Source: Haematobia irritans (lineage: Eukaryota; Arthropoda; Insecta; Diptera; Muscidae). Taken from it: DNA of 64,000 nucleotides. Below are positions 23,541 to 36,929 of this stretch, piece by piece. Both the position numbers and the translations under genes were made by a program. Location of the stretch: the NCBI RefSeq assembly GCF_050003625.1, contig NC_134400.1, positions 45,745,096 through 45,809,095 of the forward strand, in the 5' to 3' direction. The notes under the pieces were generated by a model, which saw only the letters and a list, made by a program, of their open reading frames with translations, was not told the origin of the DNA and searched no databases. Position 1 is the stretch's first letter. The number at the start of each line of letters is the position of its first letter.

Positions 23541-24465
23541 TATACCCTCCATCATAGGATGGGGGTATATTAACATTGTCATTCCGTTTGTAACACATCG
23601 AAATATTGCTCTAAGACCCCATAAAGTATATATATTCTGGGTCGTGGTGAAATTCTGAGTCGATCTAAGCATGTCCGTCCGCCCGTCCGTCTGTTGAAAT
23701 CACGCTAACTTCCGAACGAAACAAGCTATCGACTTGAAACTTGGCACAAGTAGTTGTTATCGATGTTGGTCGGATGGTATTGAAAATGGGCCATATCGGT
23801 CCACTTTTACGTATAGCCCCCATATAAAGGGACCCTCAGATTTGGCTTGTGGAGCCTCTAACGGAAGCATATTTCATCCGATCCGGCTGAAATTTTGCAT
23901 ATGGTGTTTGCATATGGTCTTTAACAACCATGCAAAAATTGGTCCACATCGGTCCATAATTATATATAGCCCCCATATAAACGGATCCCCAGATTTGGGT
24001 TGCGGAGCCTCAAAGAGAAACAAATTTCATCCGATCCGCCTGAAATTTGGTACATGATGTTGGTATATGGTCTCTAACAACCATGCAAAAATTGGTCCAC
24101 ATCGGTTCATAATTATATATAGCCCCCATATAAACAGATCCCCAGATTTGGCTTGCGAAGTCTCCAAGAGAAGCAAATTTCATCCAATCCGGTTGTAATT
24201 TGGAACATGGTGTTAGTATATGATCTTTAACAACCGTGCCAGAATTGGTCCATATCGGTCCATAATTATATATAGCCCCCATATAAAACGTTCTCCAGAT
24301 TTGACCTCCGGAGCCTCTTGGAGGAGCAAAATTCATCCGATCCGTTTAAAATTAGGAACGTGGTGTTAGTATATGGTCGCTAATAACCATACCAAAATTG
24401 GTCCAAACACACAAAAATTGGTCCATATCGGTTCATAATCATGGTTGCCACTAGAACCAAAAATA
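23541..24465 (+). mobile_element. A4: DINE-1-like element, 5' part
   Basis: It has the TATACCCTCCATCATAGG hairpin, (GTCC)n and four units at exact 153-bp spacing (agcccccatataa at 23815, 23968, 24121, 24274). It then passes into a CTATAG array without the ACTTG end. Confidence 0.75.
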
Positions 24466-24940
24466 ATCTACCAAATTTTATTTCTATTGAAAATTTTGTT
24501 AAATTTTATTTCTATAGAAAATTTTGTCAAAATTTTATTTCTAGAGAAAATTTTGTTAAAATTTTATTCGGTCCATAATAAAATTTTCATCATTGTCAAA
24601 ATTTTATTTCTATAGAAATTTTTTTTCAAATTTTATTCGGTTCATAATCATGGTTGCCACTCGGGCCAAAAATAATCTACCAAGATTTTATTTCTATAGA
24701 AAATTTTGTCAAAAGTTTATTTCTATTGAAAATTTTGTCAAAAGTTTATTTCTATAGAAAATTTTGTTAAAATTTTATTTTTGTAGAAATTTTTGTCAAA
24801 ATTTTCTTTCTATAGAAAATTTTGTCAAAATTTTTATTTCTATAGAAAATTTTGAGAAAATTTTATTTCTATAGAAAATTTTGTTAAAATTTTATATTTA
24901 TATTTTTATCAACATTTTATTTCGATAGAAAAATTGTGAA
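24465..24940 (+). repeat. CTATAG minisatellite array
   Basis: Units of aaaattttgtcaaaatttta with TTTCTATAG, led by ggttgccactagaaccaaaa, a phrase found before several arrays. Confidence 0.75.
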
Positions 24941-24946
24941 GTACCT

Positions 24947-25196
24947 CTAATGCGCTTTACAGACTATCAGTTATTCCGGACGGAATGTCGGTGTTTGTAA
25001 AGAATCTTACAGTGTGTCGGATCAATACGACTTGTCGGCGATCACTAAATAATCGGTAAATGTGTTATCGATCCCATAAACATGCTGCAGTATCGATTAT
25101 GCCTTCGGACTTAACTTATAATGTGCACAATATATGGGATATGTTCGACACGAGCACTGTCGTCCGGAATAACTGATAGTCTGAAAAGCACATAAG
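24947..25196. mobile_element. W: 250-bp palindromic MITE
   Basis: Inverted arms with cagactatcagttattccgg at 24960 and its complement ending at 25183, extended outward by ATGCGCTTTA/AAAAGCACAT. It is inserted between two CTATAG arrays. No coding sequence. Confidence 0.7.
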
Positions 25197-25399
25197 TTGA
25201 AGAGCAACATGTTGCAAGTCCAGCCGTCTTGCAGTCTATAGGGCTTTGCCCAAATAAATTTGACAAGCATACTATTCCTCTGTAGGTTAAGCTACACTTG
25301 TAGTTTAGTCAATGCATGATTTTAGGCTGAAATCAAAACAACAATAATGATTGAAGAACAAACCAACAATAACAAACAAAACGAATGAAAGTAAAGTAT

Positions 25400-25690
25400 T
25401 TACAAAATTTTCTATAGAAATAAATTTTTGACAAAATTTTCTATAGAATAAAATTTTGACAAAATTTTCTATAGAATAAAATTTTGACAACATTTTTTAC
25501 AGAAATCAAATTTTGGCAAAATTTGTATAGAAATAAAATTATTACAACATTTTTCTTAGAAATTAAATTTGGAATTTTCTGTAAAAAAAAAATAATCATT
25601 TTCTGTTGGAAATAGAATTTTATATAGAAATAAAATTTGGGCAAATTTTTCTATAAAAATAAAATTGAGACAAAATTTTTTAATAAGTCG
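25400..25690 (-). repeat. CTATAG minisatellite array (inverted)
   Basis: Units of attttctatagaaataaaat in the opposite sense to 24465-24940. Confidence 0.7.
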
Positions 25691-27947
25691 ATATCTTTAA
25701 TTTTCGTTTTAGGTCATACTACCAACGTCCGATGTAGGTAAATTCTTCCTTTTTGTAGAAATAGTATCTTTCCCTTGTTTGTGCAAGCCAAAATTATGTA
25801 TAACTTCGATACATTTATATAATTGTCGCTATTTGGAGTGATCATAAAAAAATAAATGACCTTCTAATACAAAATAATAAAACATTTCTTTCGAAAAATA
25901 ATTTTTTTCATAATAACCACAAAAATTTGATCAAAAACTGCAAAATATTGTTTTTTTTATTAGATTTTTGGTAAAATGTTATTTTTGATAGAATATTTTT
26001 GGCTCGAGTGGCAACCGTGGTTACTTACCGGGATTATCTTGTCCATTGCGATGCCACAGATGATGAAACCAAGTATATAATAGGCTATATCCTTTGTATT
26101 TACCCTCATATACTTAATGTCCTAGATATTTGCAATTGAGAACATTTTTATATCATCTCGATAAATACACATACAAATAAATTAGCATAACGGAAATGGG
26201 TTAGTAGTTTTTTTTTTTTTATTTTATAGACACTCTTCACGTCAACAAATATTCATTTCCTCTGTATTCATAAGGCTTACACTTGCTGAGAAAGTGCTTA
26301 AGTGAAACATTGAATTGATTTGTAGCTTACGCCTTTCGGATTTTACCTTTCTTAAGGAACCAAATATCTTCACTGCTGCCAAAAGGAGTGAGCGAGAGAA
26401 ACGGAATTGGGGTCTCGTCAGCAAACATATAACAACTATTGGCAATATCATGGTTATAGTTCACAAAGACGCATACAAATAAATGTGAACATGAAATTGT
26501 TATTAGATGGGGTCGAAAACTAACAAGAAATAAATCGGAAAAAATCAAACAAAATTTATTTTTTCGGTTGATACATAAATTAAATTTTGGGTAAAAGTGT
26601 GCAAAATTCTTACTCAATAAAACGGAAGGTAGGAAAATTGAGGTTAATTTTAGAAAATCGCCACACAAGTAAGTAAATATTTTTCAAAAAAAATATCCAG
26701 CAAATGATGTCGAATGATAACTATTTTGTTTTTTTTTTTCGTTTGTTAAAGAAAATTGCATAAGTAAGTTTCGTGAAAAATCGACTTTTCCAAATTTTAG
26801 AAAAGTCGGCTTATTTTCCAATTGCGATCCCTAATTTGTAGGTGATCCAATTGAAGCAAAAAATAAAAATATATTTTTTAATCTATCTCACCAAAAACTA
26901 AAAAAATGCGACCCACCCTTTTATACTGCCCTTGCATATTATTGCGTACTTTGCAAAAAAGCATTTGCTGGGAATATGGGATATGAATGTACAAGGATTT
27001 ATGTAGCAAATACGTATAACGAAATGTTTGTAAGTTGTCAGACCTACCTTTAGTTGGCAGTTAGTTTTTACGATGACTCTTGACTTAGTTTATGCCTTCG
27101 TTTTAATGTCGTTGTGTTTGTGTCTCTGATGGGTATTGCTCTCATTTTCTTCGTTGTCGTTTTTTTAACGGGGAGAGGGAATTCATATTCTTTTGCCTAC
27201 ATCCTTATGAACATTTCAAGTGAATGAAAACAAATGTGGCAGATATAGAAATATGAGAGAGAGTGAGAAAGAAAGTAAAAGCTTTAAGAGCCATTATAGT
27301 ATGTTCGTATGTATGTGTGTGCTTATTGAAGCCATAAACAATTGTTAGAGGTGTCCCAAATACATGACGTCTGACTACATACAGTTGATTGTGTTCAAGT
27401 TCGTTTTGCTCGTAAGGGGGGTGGGGGGCGATGTGGAGCTTGAGCTATGAGCAAGAGAAACAACTAAGGATACAAATGGAAATGTCACTGAAATACAAAA
27501 ACAATCATTTTTTATGGGATCTTGTCATGTTTTTTGTCCTTCAACACACACATTAATCTCTTCTCATGTATAGGTTTGTCTTCTTGAGGTGGAGTAAATG
27601 TAGCTGAGTCGTTATAGTCCTTTAAAGTCTGTGTTTTTGTTTTCGTTGGTGGATGTGAATGTGTTTGTAATTCCCTTAGCTTTTGGCCGTATTTAGATGA
27701 CATCTACTGAAATGAATAACACCTACCTACAAGGCTATGGCATAAATATTTCTCTCCCCACACCGCCCCCTCTAAAGGGAATAATTGCTAACAACAGAGT
27801 ATGAAATTGATTTCAAAGAGTAGTGTTCTGCTACACTATTCCGCTTTAAAGCTTTGGAAAACGGATGAAATTGTGAAATTCTAATGCGAATAACATATTG
27901 TGGGTTCAGAAATACATTGTAATATCCTTGAATTCAAGAAAACTGTC
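25691..27947. other. Quiet, unique-looking DNA; no gene recognised
   Basis: Few repeats are seen here: only A/T runs and a gagagagagtgagaaagaaag tract at about 27255. Open frames (such as 26327-26668 and 27512-27703, minus) lack domains and good splice context. It could be intron or intergenic DNA of a neighbouring gene. Confidence 0.4.
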
Positions 27948-29256
27948 TCGGTTTTAGTCCAATCGATACACGTATCTCTTTTCAGATTTTGATTTTGAAA
28001 GAAATCGGTTCAGATTTAGATACACTGTTAGAAAAATATGTTTTTCATATGTTCCGATATAAACAAAATGTGTTTCGGGCACGATTTTAAACCACAATAT
28101 ATTTAAGTGCGAACATGTAATTTTCCTAAACTAACACTTAATGTTTGGGACATCTATGTTAATATGTTAGAATATATTATGTTTGGGGCATGAATGTTTC
28201 ATAAAAATCATATGTGTGAATACAAACATATATAAATTTACAAATTTCAACTAAACATACATATGTTGTGATATTTTATTCAAAGCGACAGAGAGAGTAT
28301 AGAGAGAAATAGAGATGGAAACCGGGAGAGTTGACGAAAGATATCAATATAACATAGCAAAAGAGTCAAAAGAGAACAATTTCTGTGAAACCGCTTGTAT
28401 GTTGTTTCGGAAAACTGTTTTATGATAAGGCCAAAAATTTGATATGTTTAAGTCTAAATATTATTTAATTTGAATAAAGAGAATATACATTCTGAACCAA
28501 GAGAATAGACATTTGAAAAACAAAACAGCTTATGTTTTCGCCTTGAGAGCAGCATTTTATGTATGTGTGGACATGTGTTTTGTTTATCATTTTGGCATTA
28601 TTTTTTTCTTGGTTCGTTAAAAGAAATCAGGGGTCTTCATAAAAATAACGAAGGGCACTATACTCTTTTTAGAGTTGGGACGGTAAAATGAAATAAGGAG
28701 GAAATAGTGAAAAATTACACAGTAAAATGTAAAAAAACAAAGTTTAGTTTCTCTTTATTAAAAAGTAGTCCACGAGGAGTTGACGGACACCATCAAATAT
28801 AAAAGCGGGTATTAAGTTCGACTTTTACAGCTAAAACAATTTAAAAAGTTTATTTTCTTTAAAATGAATTATTAAAGAAAAATAAAAGGAATTTTAGAGC
28901 GATGGTGTTAAATGCTAGTAAAAAACTGTTCACTCCTAAATAAATTTATGTTTATATTATAAAATTATGTATGTATGTTTATACTCGACTCCACGTTCTT
29001 CTTTTGTTAGAGTGTTTGAATTCCTTCCAAATTTTAAAGTTTTGTACAAAAACAGTTTTTTATTACAAGATTGTTATTTTTGCAATAAAAAATAATATTT
29101 TATCCAAAAATCATTCAATTTCGTTTATATCAAGCACTGTTACTGATTATAAATCTTTAATAACGCACATTTCGATGTTTCATTTAAAAAAAATAATATA
29201 GTATAAATATAAATGTGTAAATTAAAAAAAAAAAAAAAAAAACAAAAAAAATGTTC

Positions 29257-29327
29257 GGTCGGAGCAGGGATTGAACCCACGACCCTTTGCATGCAAGGCA
29301 GACATGCTAACCACTGCTCCACGTGGC
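29257..29327 (-). ncRNA. tRNA-like block 1 in C1 (SINE-head type)
   Basis: On the minus strand: A-box-like TGGAGCAGTGG, a TTGCATG loop, B-box GGTTCAATCCC, and the end CTGCTCCGACC. Pol III boxes are in the normal order and distance, but the arms pair poorly, so this is a tRNA-derived sequence and not a tRNA gene. It matches the heads of SINEs in this window. Confidence 0.6.
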
Positions 29328-29445
29328 AAACAAATGTATGTTTCTGTTAAATAATGTTATGTTTGCATGGGCTCGTGGGCGCTGCAAACTATGCTATATA
29401 AATGTAACTTAAAACGATAATTATCTACTGGTGACTATAACAGCT

Positions 29446-29518
29446 ACGTAGCCCAATGGATAGTGTGTTGGCTTACAAACTGTATGGTCCTCGGTTCGAT
29501 TCTCCGTGCAGGCGAAAG
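29446..29518 (+). ncRNA. tRNA-like block 2 in C1
   Basis: A-box-like TAGCCCAATGG, then TTACAAACT and B-box GGTTCGATTCTCC. It points away from block 1 with about 118 bp between. The arms do not fold into a clean cloverleaf. Confidence 0.6.
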
Positions 29519-29823
29519 GTAAAATTTAAAAAATTTATAAAAGTGAATAATTTCTTCAACATTATTTGTATTACAGAGAAAGGTGCCAATAACTAAAAAA
29601 TTTCGTGGAAGTGAAAATTACGAGTATGTTAGGGAATGAGCACAATCGTGTTTGGGAAAAATTCTTCCAAGCATATAATATTTTTGGCTCAAAATGCTTC
29701 CAAACATATAATATGTTCACATAAAACAAACATATTAATGTTTCGGCAGTATGCAATAATATATGTGCTTCCTGCAAAATATGTTTGGAACATATGTTAA
29801 AGAAGCGATTTTTTTTGAGGGTG

Positions 29824-30133
29824 TATATTTCGTCCGATATGCACTTATATGACCACAGAGGCCAATATTCTATTCATCATTGTAACACATCGAAATATTG
29901 GTCTCAGACCCCATATAAAGTATATATGATGGGTCGTGGTGAAATTCCGAGTGGATATAGCAAACTTCCCAACGAAACAAGCTGTCAGCTTAAAAGTTGG
30001 CACAAGTAGTTTTTATTGGTGTAGGTCGGATGGTATTGCAATTGGGTCATAACGGACCAATTTTTGGTATAGCCCCAATATAAACTGATCCCCAAATTGG
30101 ACCTCCTGGAGGTCCAAATTTCATCCGATTTAA
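29824..30133 (+). repeat. A/F-like fragments (A10), left piece
   Basis: atatttcgtccgatatgcac followed by cattgtaacacatcgaaata and gacctcctggaggtccaaat: an old, diverged DINE-1-like copy into which B3 and D1 later inserted. Confidence 0.5.
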
Positions 30134-30580
30134 CACTGAAAAAAATATAAAATATTGTCGTCAGGACAAGGATTGTCTAAAATTCAATAATGTAGTTTTG
30201 TCCTTATTGTGAAGTGATTCGACATAAAAATGGGTATCTTTATATGAAAGAAAATTTTGTTTGACTAAGGTCAACTTGGCGTTAGGAGTCGTTTTTCAAC
30301 GCTTTATTTTATAGACGCTTGTTCAATATCATAAATTTTAGTCTAGTCTGAAATTTGTAGTCAAGCCTGAATTTGGAAATTTAAGTTGTCATAAGCACGA
30401 TTTTAAAAGACTTTGATAGTACATGAAGAAAAGAACGAACAAATCCAAATTTTTTCCTAGTGTCAAGTAAAAAATTCAATTTCAGAGAAAATAAATTCTC
30501 CGGTTCTTTAACTCGGAATGAATACCAAAATCATTAGTATAAAGAAAAAATATTTGGAACCTCGCAAGCTTTTTTCAGTG
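30134..30580 (-). mobile_element. B3: complete CACTGAAAAAA MITE
   Basis: 447 bp with ends CACTGAAAAAAAT and TTTTTTCAGTG. In reverse it reads the same body as B1 and B2 (ctcggaatgaataccaaa, then cgctttattttatagacg). It is the only uninterrupted copy. Confidence 0.8.
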
Positions 30581-30865
30581 TATAAATCGATCCCCTGATT
30601 TGATTTCCAGAAAATCTTGGAGGCGTACATTTTATATGATCTGGTTGAAATTTAGTACGTGTTGATAATATATGTTATCCCTCTAGCAATCATGCAATAA
30701 TTAGTCCATAAAAATCGATCTCCAGATTTTGCGAGTGCCTCCTGGGATGACATCTTTTATATTATGCATACAAACCACTTCCCAGATGTGAATTCCGTTG
30801 ACTCTTGGAAACATACATTTCATCCAATACGTTTGAAATTTGGAATTGAATTCCGGAGCCTCTTG
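30581..30865 (+). repeat. A10 fragment, middle piece
   Basis: Diverged 153-bp-type units (aaatcgatcccctgatttga, ggttgaaatttagtacgtg) between B3 and D1. Confidence 0.5.
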
Positions 30866-31841
30866 CACCCTCACAAAAAATCGCTTCTGTAACATATACT
30901 CCCAAACATATTTTGCTTCAAGCATATACATTTTTGGGTATTGCCCAAACATTTATATGTTTGATCTCTACCAATATATAATATGTTTGAAAGCATATTG
31001 GTCTAAACAATATATGTTTGGGTAGTCTAAGTTCCAAACATTTTGTATTTTTGCATCCAAATTCTATAATGTTATCTTCCAAAAAACAATATGTTATTAT
31101 GTGACCATATAATATGTTTGGAAGCATTTTGCACCCAAAAATATTATATGCTTAAAAAAATTCTCCCAAACAATATTGTGCTCAAAATTTTATTTATTTA
31201 TTTATATATTTACAATCATAATGAATTATGAAAATAAACAGGTAATATAGGTGCTAACAACATAGGTTTTCGACCTGAATGCTCAAAATTTTGTTTCTGC
31301 CCAATTGTATATTCCCCCACATCTTTCTAACTTCCACGAGATTTTTTAGTTCTTAGCACCTTTTTTTGTAATACAAACATTGTAGAAGAAATTATTCAAT
31401 TGTATGATTTTTTTTATTTTAATTTTACCTTTTGCCGGACGGGGATTCGAACAGCGGACCACACAGTTTGTAAGGATCAAAGAAGTAGCTGATCAATTGC
31501 CCAAGGAAAAATAAAATGTTCATTTTGTAATAACAAGCAACAACCACCAACTTAATTCAATATCGCTCCCTGTTAAATAGCGCTCCAAGCTACTAAACAC
31601 ATATATGTTTATAGGCTATTTCTAAATTAATATATGTTTGCATCCAAGCATATTATATTTACAAACATTTTATGTCCCAAACATAATATGTTCTAACATA
31701 TTAACATATATGTCCCAAACATGTTATGCTAGTTTATGAACATTATATGCTTGCACTCAAAAATATTGTGTTTAAAAATTTGTGTTCCAAACATATAATG
31801 TTTATAGCCAAACATATGAAAAACAGTCTTTTTCAACCGTG
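30866..31841. mobile_element. D1: CAC-ended element with TG duplication
   Basis: Ends CACCCTCACAAAAAATCGC and TTTTTCAACCGTG, flanked by TG on both sides (30864-30865, 31842-31843). Joining the flanks restores the A unit cctcttggaggagc. One tRNA-like remnant (gacggggattcgaacagcgg) is at about 31440. Confidence 0.8.
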
Positions 31842-33100
31842 TGGAGGAGCAAATTTTTTTTGCACAAAAAGGGAAACTGTTTTATATATATATGAACTAA
31901 ATTGTACTCCACATTTTGAGATTACCACAAACTACAATTCACGAAATTGCACCCTCCCATAGAAAAATGAACTAATAATAAAGAAAAATATCATTGGCAT
32001 TGGTATTCATATTGAACTTATGTGTTACGTTTATTGAACTTTATACCCACGTTTAGTTCATAAGATGTTTGAGACATTCTTAATAAATTTCATTGGGCTG
32101 TGGAAAATTTCTAAAAAAAAAATTTTTGGTACCTGATGTCATAATTCTAAAATTGGTTTTTACCGGGTTATAATAACCTTATTCACGGACACCCAGATTT
32201 GATTCGTGTAACTGTTATCACAACCCATGTAAATCGATTTTGATAACAGTTTGCAGTATAATTTTCTACGCAGAACTTTTTTTATTTAAACAACGCACCA
32301 TGGAAATATCAAAAAATGTAACACGATTTATTTTTAAAGTTTCTATGTGTGGTATTTTTTGGAAATACCCAAGGGTAGCTTCTCCTGTCCTATATAAGGC
32401 CTGAGGGTGGAAGCTGTATGCCAAGCAAGGAGGTATTGCTAATCGTATACCTGTATTCTATTCCATCCCTTCTAGAGGTCTTGAGATTTAATTTTATGTG
32501 CAGTACTTCGAATCCGGTGGGTTAAGGTCAATTCAAGATCAGCCTGTAATTGCCACAAAAATATAACATGTTCACTGTGATAATGTGTACTAAGCACTTG
32601 GAATATGATCAACACTAAGTTGTTTTGACTCTACAGCCATTTGTATACTTCGTGTGTGGGTTTTAGAAACTTTAGAATTCCTACAAACTCTGAGCCACAT
32701 GCATGATCGTATTCGTATCATATGAAGAAAATCTAAGGAAATCATAGAAGTTAAACACACCTGAGATATGCCGCCCATTTTAATTGTGTGAATTATTTTC
32801 GCTTTTTGTTTTTTCTTTGTAGCTTACATTTGCCTTTCCACCTAACCTCCCTCAAGCGATTGCAACAAGTGATGAGGTTCGGCCTGAACAGCAAACAATT
32901 GTGAGAATTACTGTCAATTAGATTTGTGTGTATGTGTGTCATATTTTTTAGGTTTTGGGAAAAATTCGTAGGTATATGCAATAGAGTTGCCATTTGTTGG
33001 TATTGCGATTGAATCCTGGGATTATCACAGGCAGAATGAGATTAGAATATTTGTATTCCAGTTAAGCGGTTGCCTAGATTCTTCCAATTTATTAATTTGC
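31842..33100. other. No gene recognised
   Basis: A short A remnant (gaggagcaaatttt), then AT-rich unique-looking DNA. Open frames at 32590-32993 lack domains. No element ends are seen. Confidence 0.35.
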
Positions 33101-33176
33101 CATACCCACAACCATAAGATGGGGTATAATAATATGGCCATTCCGTTTGTAATACACCGAAATATCTATATCGAAA
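33101..33176 (+). repeat. Short DINE-1-like end fragment
   Basis: ccacaaccataagatggggt, then ccattccgtttgtaatacac, matches the hairpin end of A elements with deletions. Confidence 0.5.
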
Positions 33177-35005
33177 AGCGGTTGCCATAGTTGGTATTCT
33201 ACGAAAATGGTCGATATTTTACTTTTTGGTGGATTGATAGAATTCTTGATTTCCTCTCCAGCCACTTATTTCTATAGAAAAATGATGAAGTATAATTTTT
33301 CTATAGAAATAAACAAAATTTCCAAAGAAATAGAATTTTGACCAAATATATAGAAATACAATTTTGACGAAATTTTCCATACAAATAACATTTTGACAAA
33401 ATATTCTATACAACTAACATTTTGATAAAATTTTCTATAAAAATAACTTTTTGACAAAAATTTTCTATAGAAATAAAATATTTACAAAATTTTCTATGGA
33501 AATAATATTTTGACAAAAGTTTCCAAAGAAAAAGAATTTTGATAAAATTTCTATAAAAATAACAGTTTGACAAAATTTTTCTATAGAAATAAAAATGTCG
33601 ACAAAATTTTTTTTTTGAAATAAAATTTTTACAAAATTTTCTATGGAAATAATATTTTGACAAAATTTTCTACAGAAAATTTAAATAAAATTTTGACAAA
33701 ATCTTTAGAAATAAAAATTTGACAAATTTTTTTATAGAAATAAAATTGTGGGAAAATCTTTTATAGAAAAAAATTTTGACAAAATTTTCTATGGAAATAA
33801 AATGTTAACAAAATTTTATACAGAATTAAAATTTTGATAAAATCTTCTATAGAAATAAAATTTTGACAAAATTTGCTATAGAAATAAAATGCTGACAAAA
33901 TTTTCTATTGAAATAAAATTTTGACAAAATTTTCTATAGAAATAAAAATTTGATAAAAATCTGCTATAGAAATAAAATTTTGACAAAATTTTCTGTAGAA
34001 ATAAAATTTTGATAAAATCCTCTATAGAAATAAAATTTTTATAAAATTTTCTACTGAAATAAAATTTTGACAAAATTTGCTACAGAAATAAAAATTTTGA
34101 CAAAATTTGCTATAGAAATAAAATTTTGACAACAATTTCTATGGAAATAAAGTTTTGATAAATTTTCTATAAAAATAAAATTTAGACAAAATTTTCTATA
34201 GAAATAAAAATTTGATAAAAATTTGCTATAAAAATAAAATTTGACAAAATTTTCTGTAGAAATAAAATTTTGATAAAATCTTCTATAGAAATAAACTTTT
34301 GATAAAAATTTCTATTGAAATAAACATTTGACAAAATTTTCTATAGAAATAAAATTTTGACAAACTTTGCTATAGAAATAAAATTTTGACAAAATTTTCT
34401 ATAAAAATAAACTGTTGATAACATTTTTTATAGAAAAAATTTTGAAAAAAAATTTCAATAGTAATAAAATTTTGACAAAATTTTCTGTAGAAATAAAATT
34501 TTGATAAAATCTTCTATAGAAATAAAATTTTGATAAAAATTTCTATTGAAATAAACATTTGACAAAATTTTCTATAGAAATAAAATTTTGACAAAATTTT
34601 CTAAAGAAATCAAATTTTGACAAAATTAGCTATAGAAATAAAATTTTGACAAAATTTGCAATAGAAATAAAATTTTGACAAAGTTTTCTATAGAAATAAA
34701 ATGATGATAACATTTTTTATAGAAAAAAATTTCAATAGTAATAAAATTTTGACAAAATTTTCTATAGAAATAAAATTTTGACAAGATTTTCTATAAAAAT
34801 AAAATTTTGACACAATTAGAATATAGAAATAAAATGTTGATAACATTTTTCATAGAAAAAATTTTTCAATAGTAATAAAATTTTAATACAATTTTCTATA
34901 GAAATAAAATTATGACAAAACTCGTATAGAAATAACATATAATAACATAAAATTTTCTATAGACATAAAAATGTTGACACAATTTTCTATAGAAATATTT
35001 TTTTT
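33177..35005 (-). repeat. Largest CTATAG minisatellite array, about 1.7 kb
   Basis: It opens with ggttgccatagttggta and then runs as roughly 55-60 imperfect units of tttctatagaaataaaattt, many with TTTTGACAAAA. Short frames rich in KFYFYRKFCQN are read-through of the array, not genes. Confidence 0.85.
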
Positions 35006-35347
35006 GGTATATAAAGGGTAGTGCTGGCGATATTTCTGAGAGTTTTAAAGTTTCATCAAGTGGTTTCACCCTAATGTAAAACGCTGTTCGGTATCGGCTA
35101 TAATATGGAAGTCCCTAGTTTTTGTTCAATCCTAAAAGGGAGGCAATAGTGTGTTCATAAAATATAACTTTAATCTGCTCAAAGCTTTGCTGGGTTCATT
35201 ACCATGAATAAGGGTTAAACAAGTATATACGGCCGTAAGTTCGGCCAGGCCGAATCTTATGTACCTTCCACCATGGATTGCGTAGAAACTTTTACGAAAG
35301 ACTGTCATCCACAAATTTCAACTCACATGGTTGTTAAATATCATATA

Positions 35348-36265
35348 AAGGGTGATTTGTTAAGAGCTTGATAACTTTTTTTTTTAAAAACGCATAAAAT
35401 TTGCAAAATCTCATCGGTTCTTTATTTGAAACGTTAGATTGGTCCATGACATTTACTTTTTGAAGATAATTTCATTTAAATGTTGACCGCGGCTGCGTCT
35501 TAGGTGGTCCATTCGGAAAGTCCAATTTTGGGCAACTTTTTCGAGCATTTCGGCCGGAATAGCCCGAATTTCTTTCGGAAATGTTGTCTTCCAAAGCTGG
35601 AATAGTTGCTGGCTTATTTCTGACGTAGGCCCACAAAAAATAGTCTAAAGGCGTCAAATCGCATGATCTTGGTGGCCAACTTACCGGTCCATTTCTTGAG
35701 ATGAATTGTTCTCCGAAGTTTTCCCTCAAAATGGCCATAGAATCGCGAGCTGTGTGGCATGTAGCGCCATCTTGTTGAAACCACATGTCAACCAAGTTCA
35801 GTTCTTCCATTTTTGGCAACAAAAAGTTTGTTAGCATCGAACGATAGCGATCGCCATTCACCGTAACGTTGCGTCCAACAGCATCTTTGAAAAAATACGG
35901 TCCAATGATTCCACCAGCGTACAAACCACACCAAACAGTGCATTTTTCGGGATGCATGGGCAGTTCTTGAACGGCTTCTGGTTGCTCTTCACTCCAAATG
36001 CGGCAATTTTGCTTATTTACGTAGCCATTCAACCAGAAATGAGCCTCATCGCTGAACAAAATTTGTCGATAAAAAAGCGGATTTTCTGCCAACTTTTCTA
36101 GGGCCCATTCACTGAAAATTCGACGTTGTGGCTCGTTAGTAAGTCTATTCATGATGAAATGTCAAAGCATACTGAGCATCTTTCTCTTTGACACCATGTC
36201 TGAAATCCCACGTGATCTGTCAAATACTAATGCATGAAAATCCTAACCTCAAAAGAATCACCCTT
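35348..36265 (-). mobile_element. Mariner copy 3 (internally deleted)
   Basis: 918 bp between TA dinucleotides (35346-35347, 36266-36267). It shares its N-terminal deletion with copy 2, but has its own 12-14-bp deletion near 35622 and an extra T near 35573. Confidence 0.9.
35453..36152 (-). pseudogene. Mariner-type transposase, copy 3
   Basis: It starts MNRLTNEPQRRIFSEWALEK, that is, MNRLTNE joined in frame to the segment after the lost helix-turn-helix. FSDEAHF, WFQQDGATC and SCDLTPLDY are all present, so the catalytic triad is intact. The small deletion removes SKVY after the third Asp. The extra T then shifts the frame at NISE, so the last 40 or so residues are lost. No DNA-binding domain. 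Confidence 0.85.
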
Positions 36266-36929
36266 TACTACCACCACGTACCAAATTTCAACAAGGTCGG
36301 ATGAATTTTGCTTCTCCAAAAGGCACCGGAGGTCAAATTTGGGGATCGGTTTATATGAGAGATATATTTTATTATGGACTGATAGGAACCAATTCCTGCA
36401 TGGTTGTTGGATACCCTATACTAACATCACGTACCAAATTTCAACCGAATGGGAAGAATTTTGCTCTTCCAAGGTGCTCCAGAGGTCAAATCTGGAAATC
36501 GGTTTATATGGGGCCTATATATAATTATGGACCGACGTCGACCAATTTTTGCATGGGTGTTTGAGGCCATATATTAACATCACGTACCAAATTTCAACTG
36601 AATCAGATGAATTTTGGTCTTCCAAGAGGCTCCGGAGGTCAAATCTGGTGATCGGTTTATATGGGGGCTATATATAATTATCGAGCGATATGGACCAATT
36701 TTGCATAGTTGTTAGAGACCATATACTAACACCACGTACCAAATTTCAGCAAGCCAAATTGTGGGTTCGGTTTATATGGGGGCTTTATATAATTATTGAC
36801 CGATATGGACCAATTTCTGCATGGTTGTTAGAGACCATATACTAACACTATGTACCAAATTTCAGCCGGATCGGATGAAATTTGCTTCTCTTAGAGGCCT
36901 CCCAAGCCAAATTTGGGGGTCCGTTTATA

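Larger units (their letters stand above)
28023..29823 (+). mobile_element. C1: CAC-ended element with divergent tRNA-like pair
   Basis: Ends CACTGTTAGAAAAATATG and GAGGGTG, flanked by TA, inserted in an F fragment (27948-28022). It is about 1.8 kb with no open frame of size. It holds two tRNA-like blocks facing away from each other. C2 (48970-50733) is nearly identical. Confidence 0.8.

Noticed and set aside
26327..26668. A 113-codon minus frame in the quiet region
   Set aside because: No domain, low-complexity composition and no supporting splice sites. It is left as unannotated DNA.
29257..29518. Two genuine tRNA genes
   Set aside because: The boxes are present, but acceptor and T arms do not pair properly and the same blocks recur in mobile elements.
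33406..34073. Frames rich in KFYFYRKFCQNFIS
   Set aside because: Read-through of the CTATAG array; pure low-complexity sequence.
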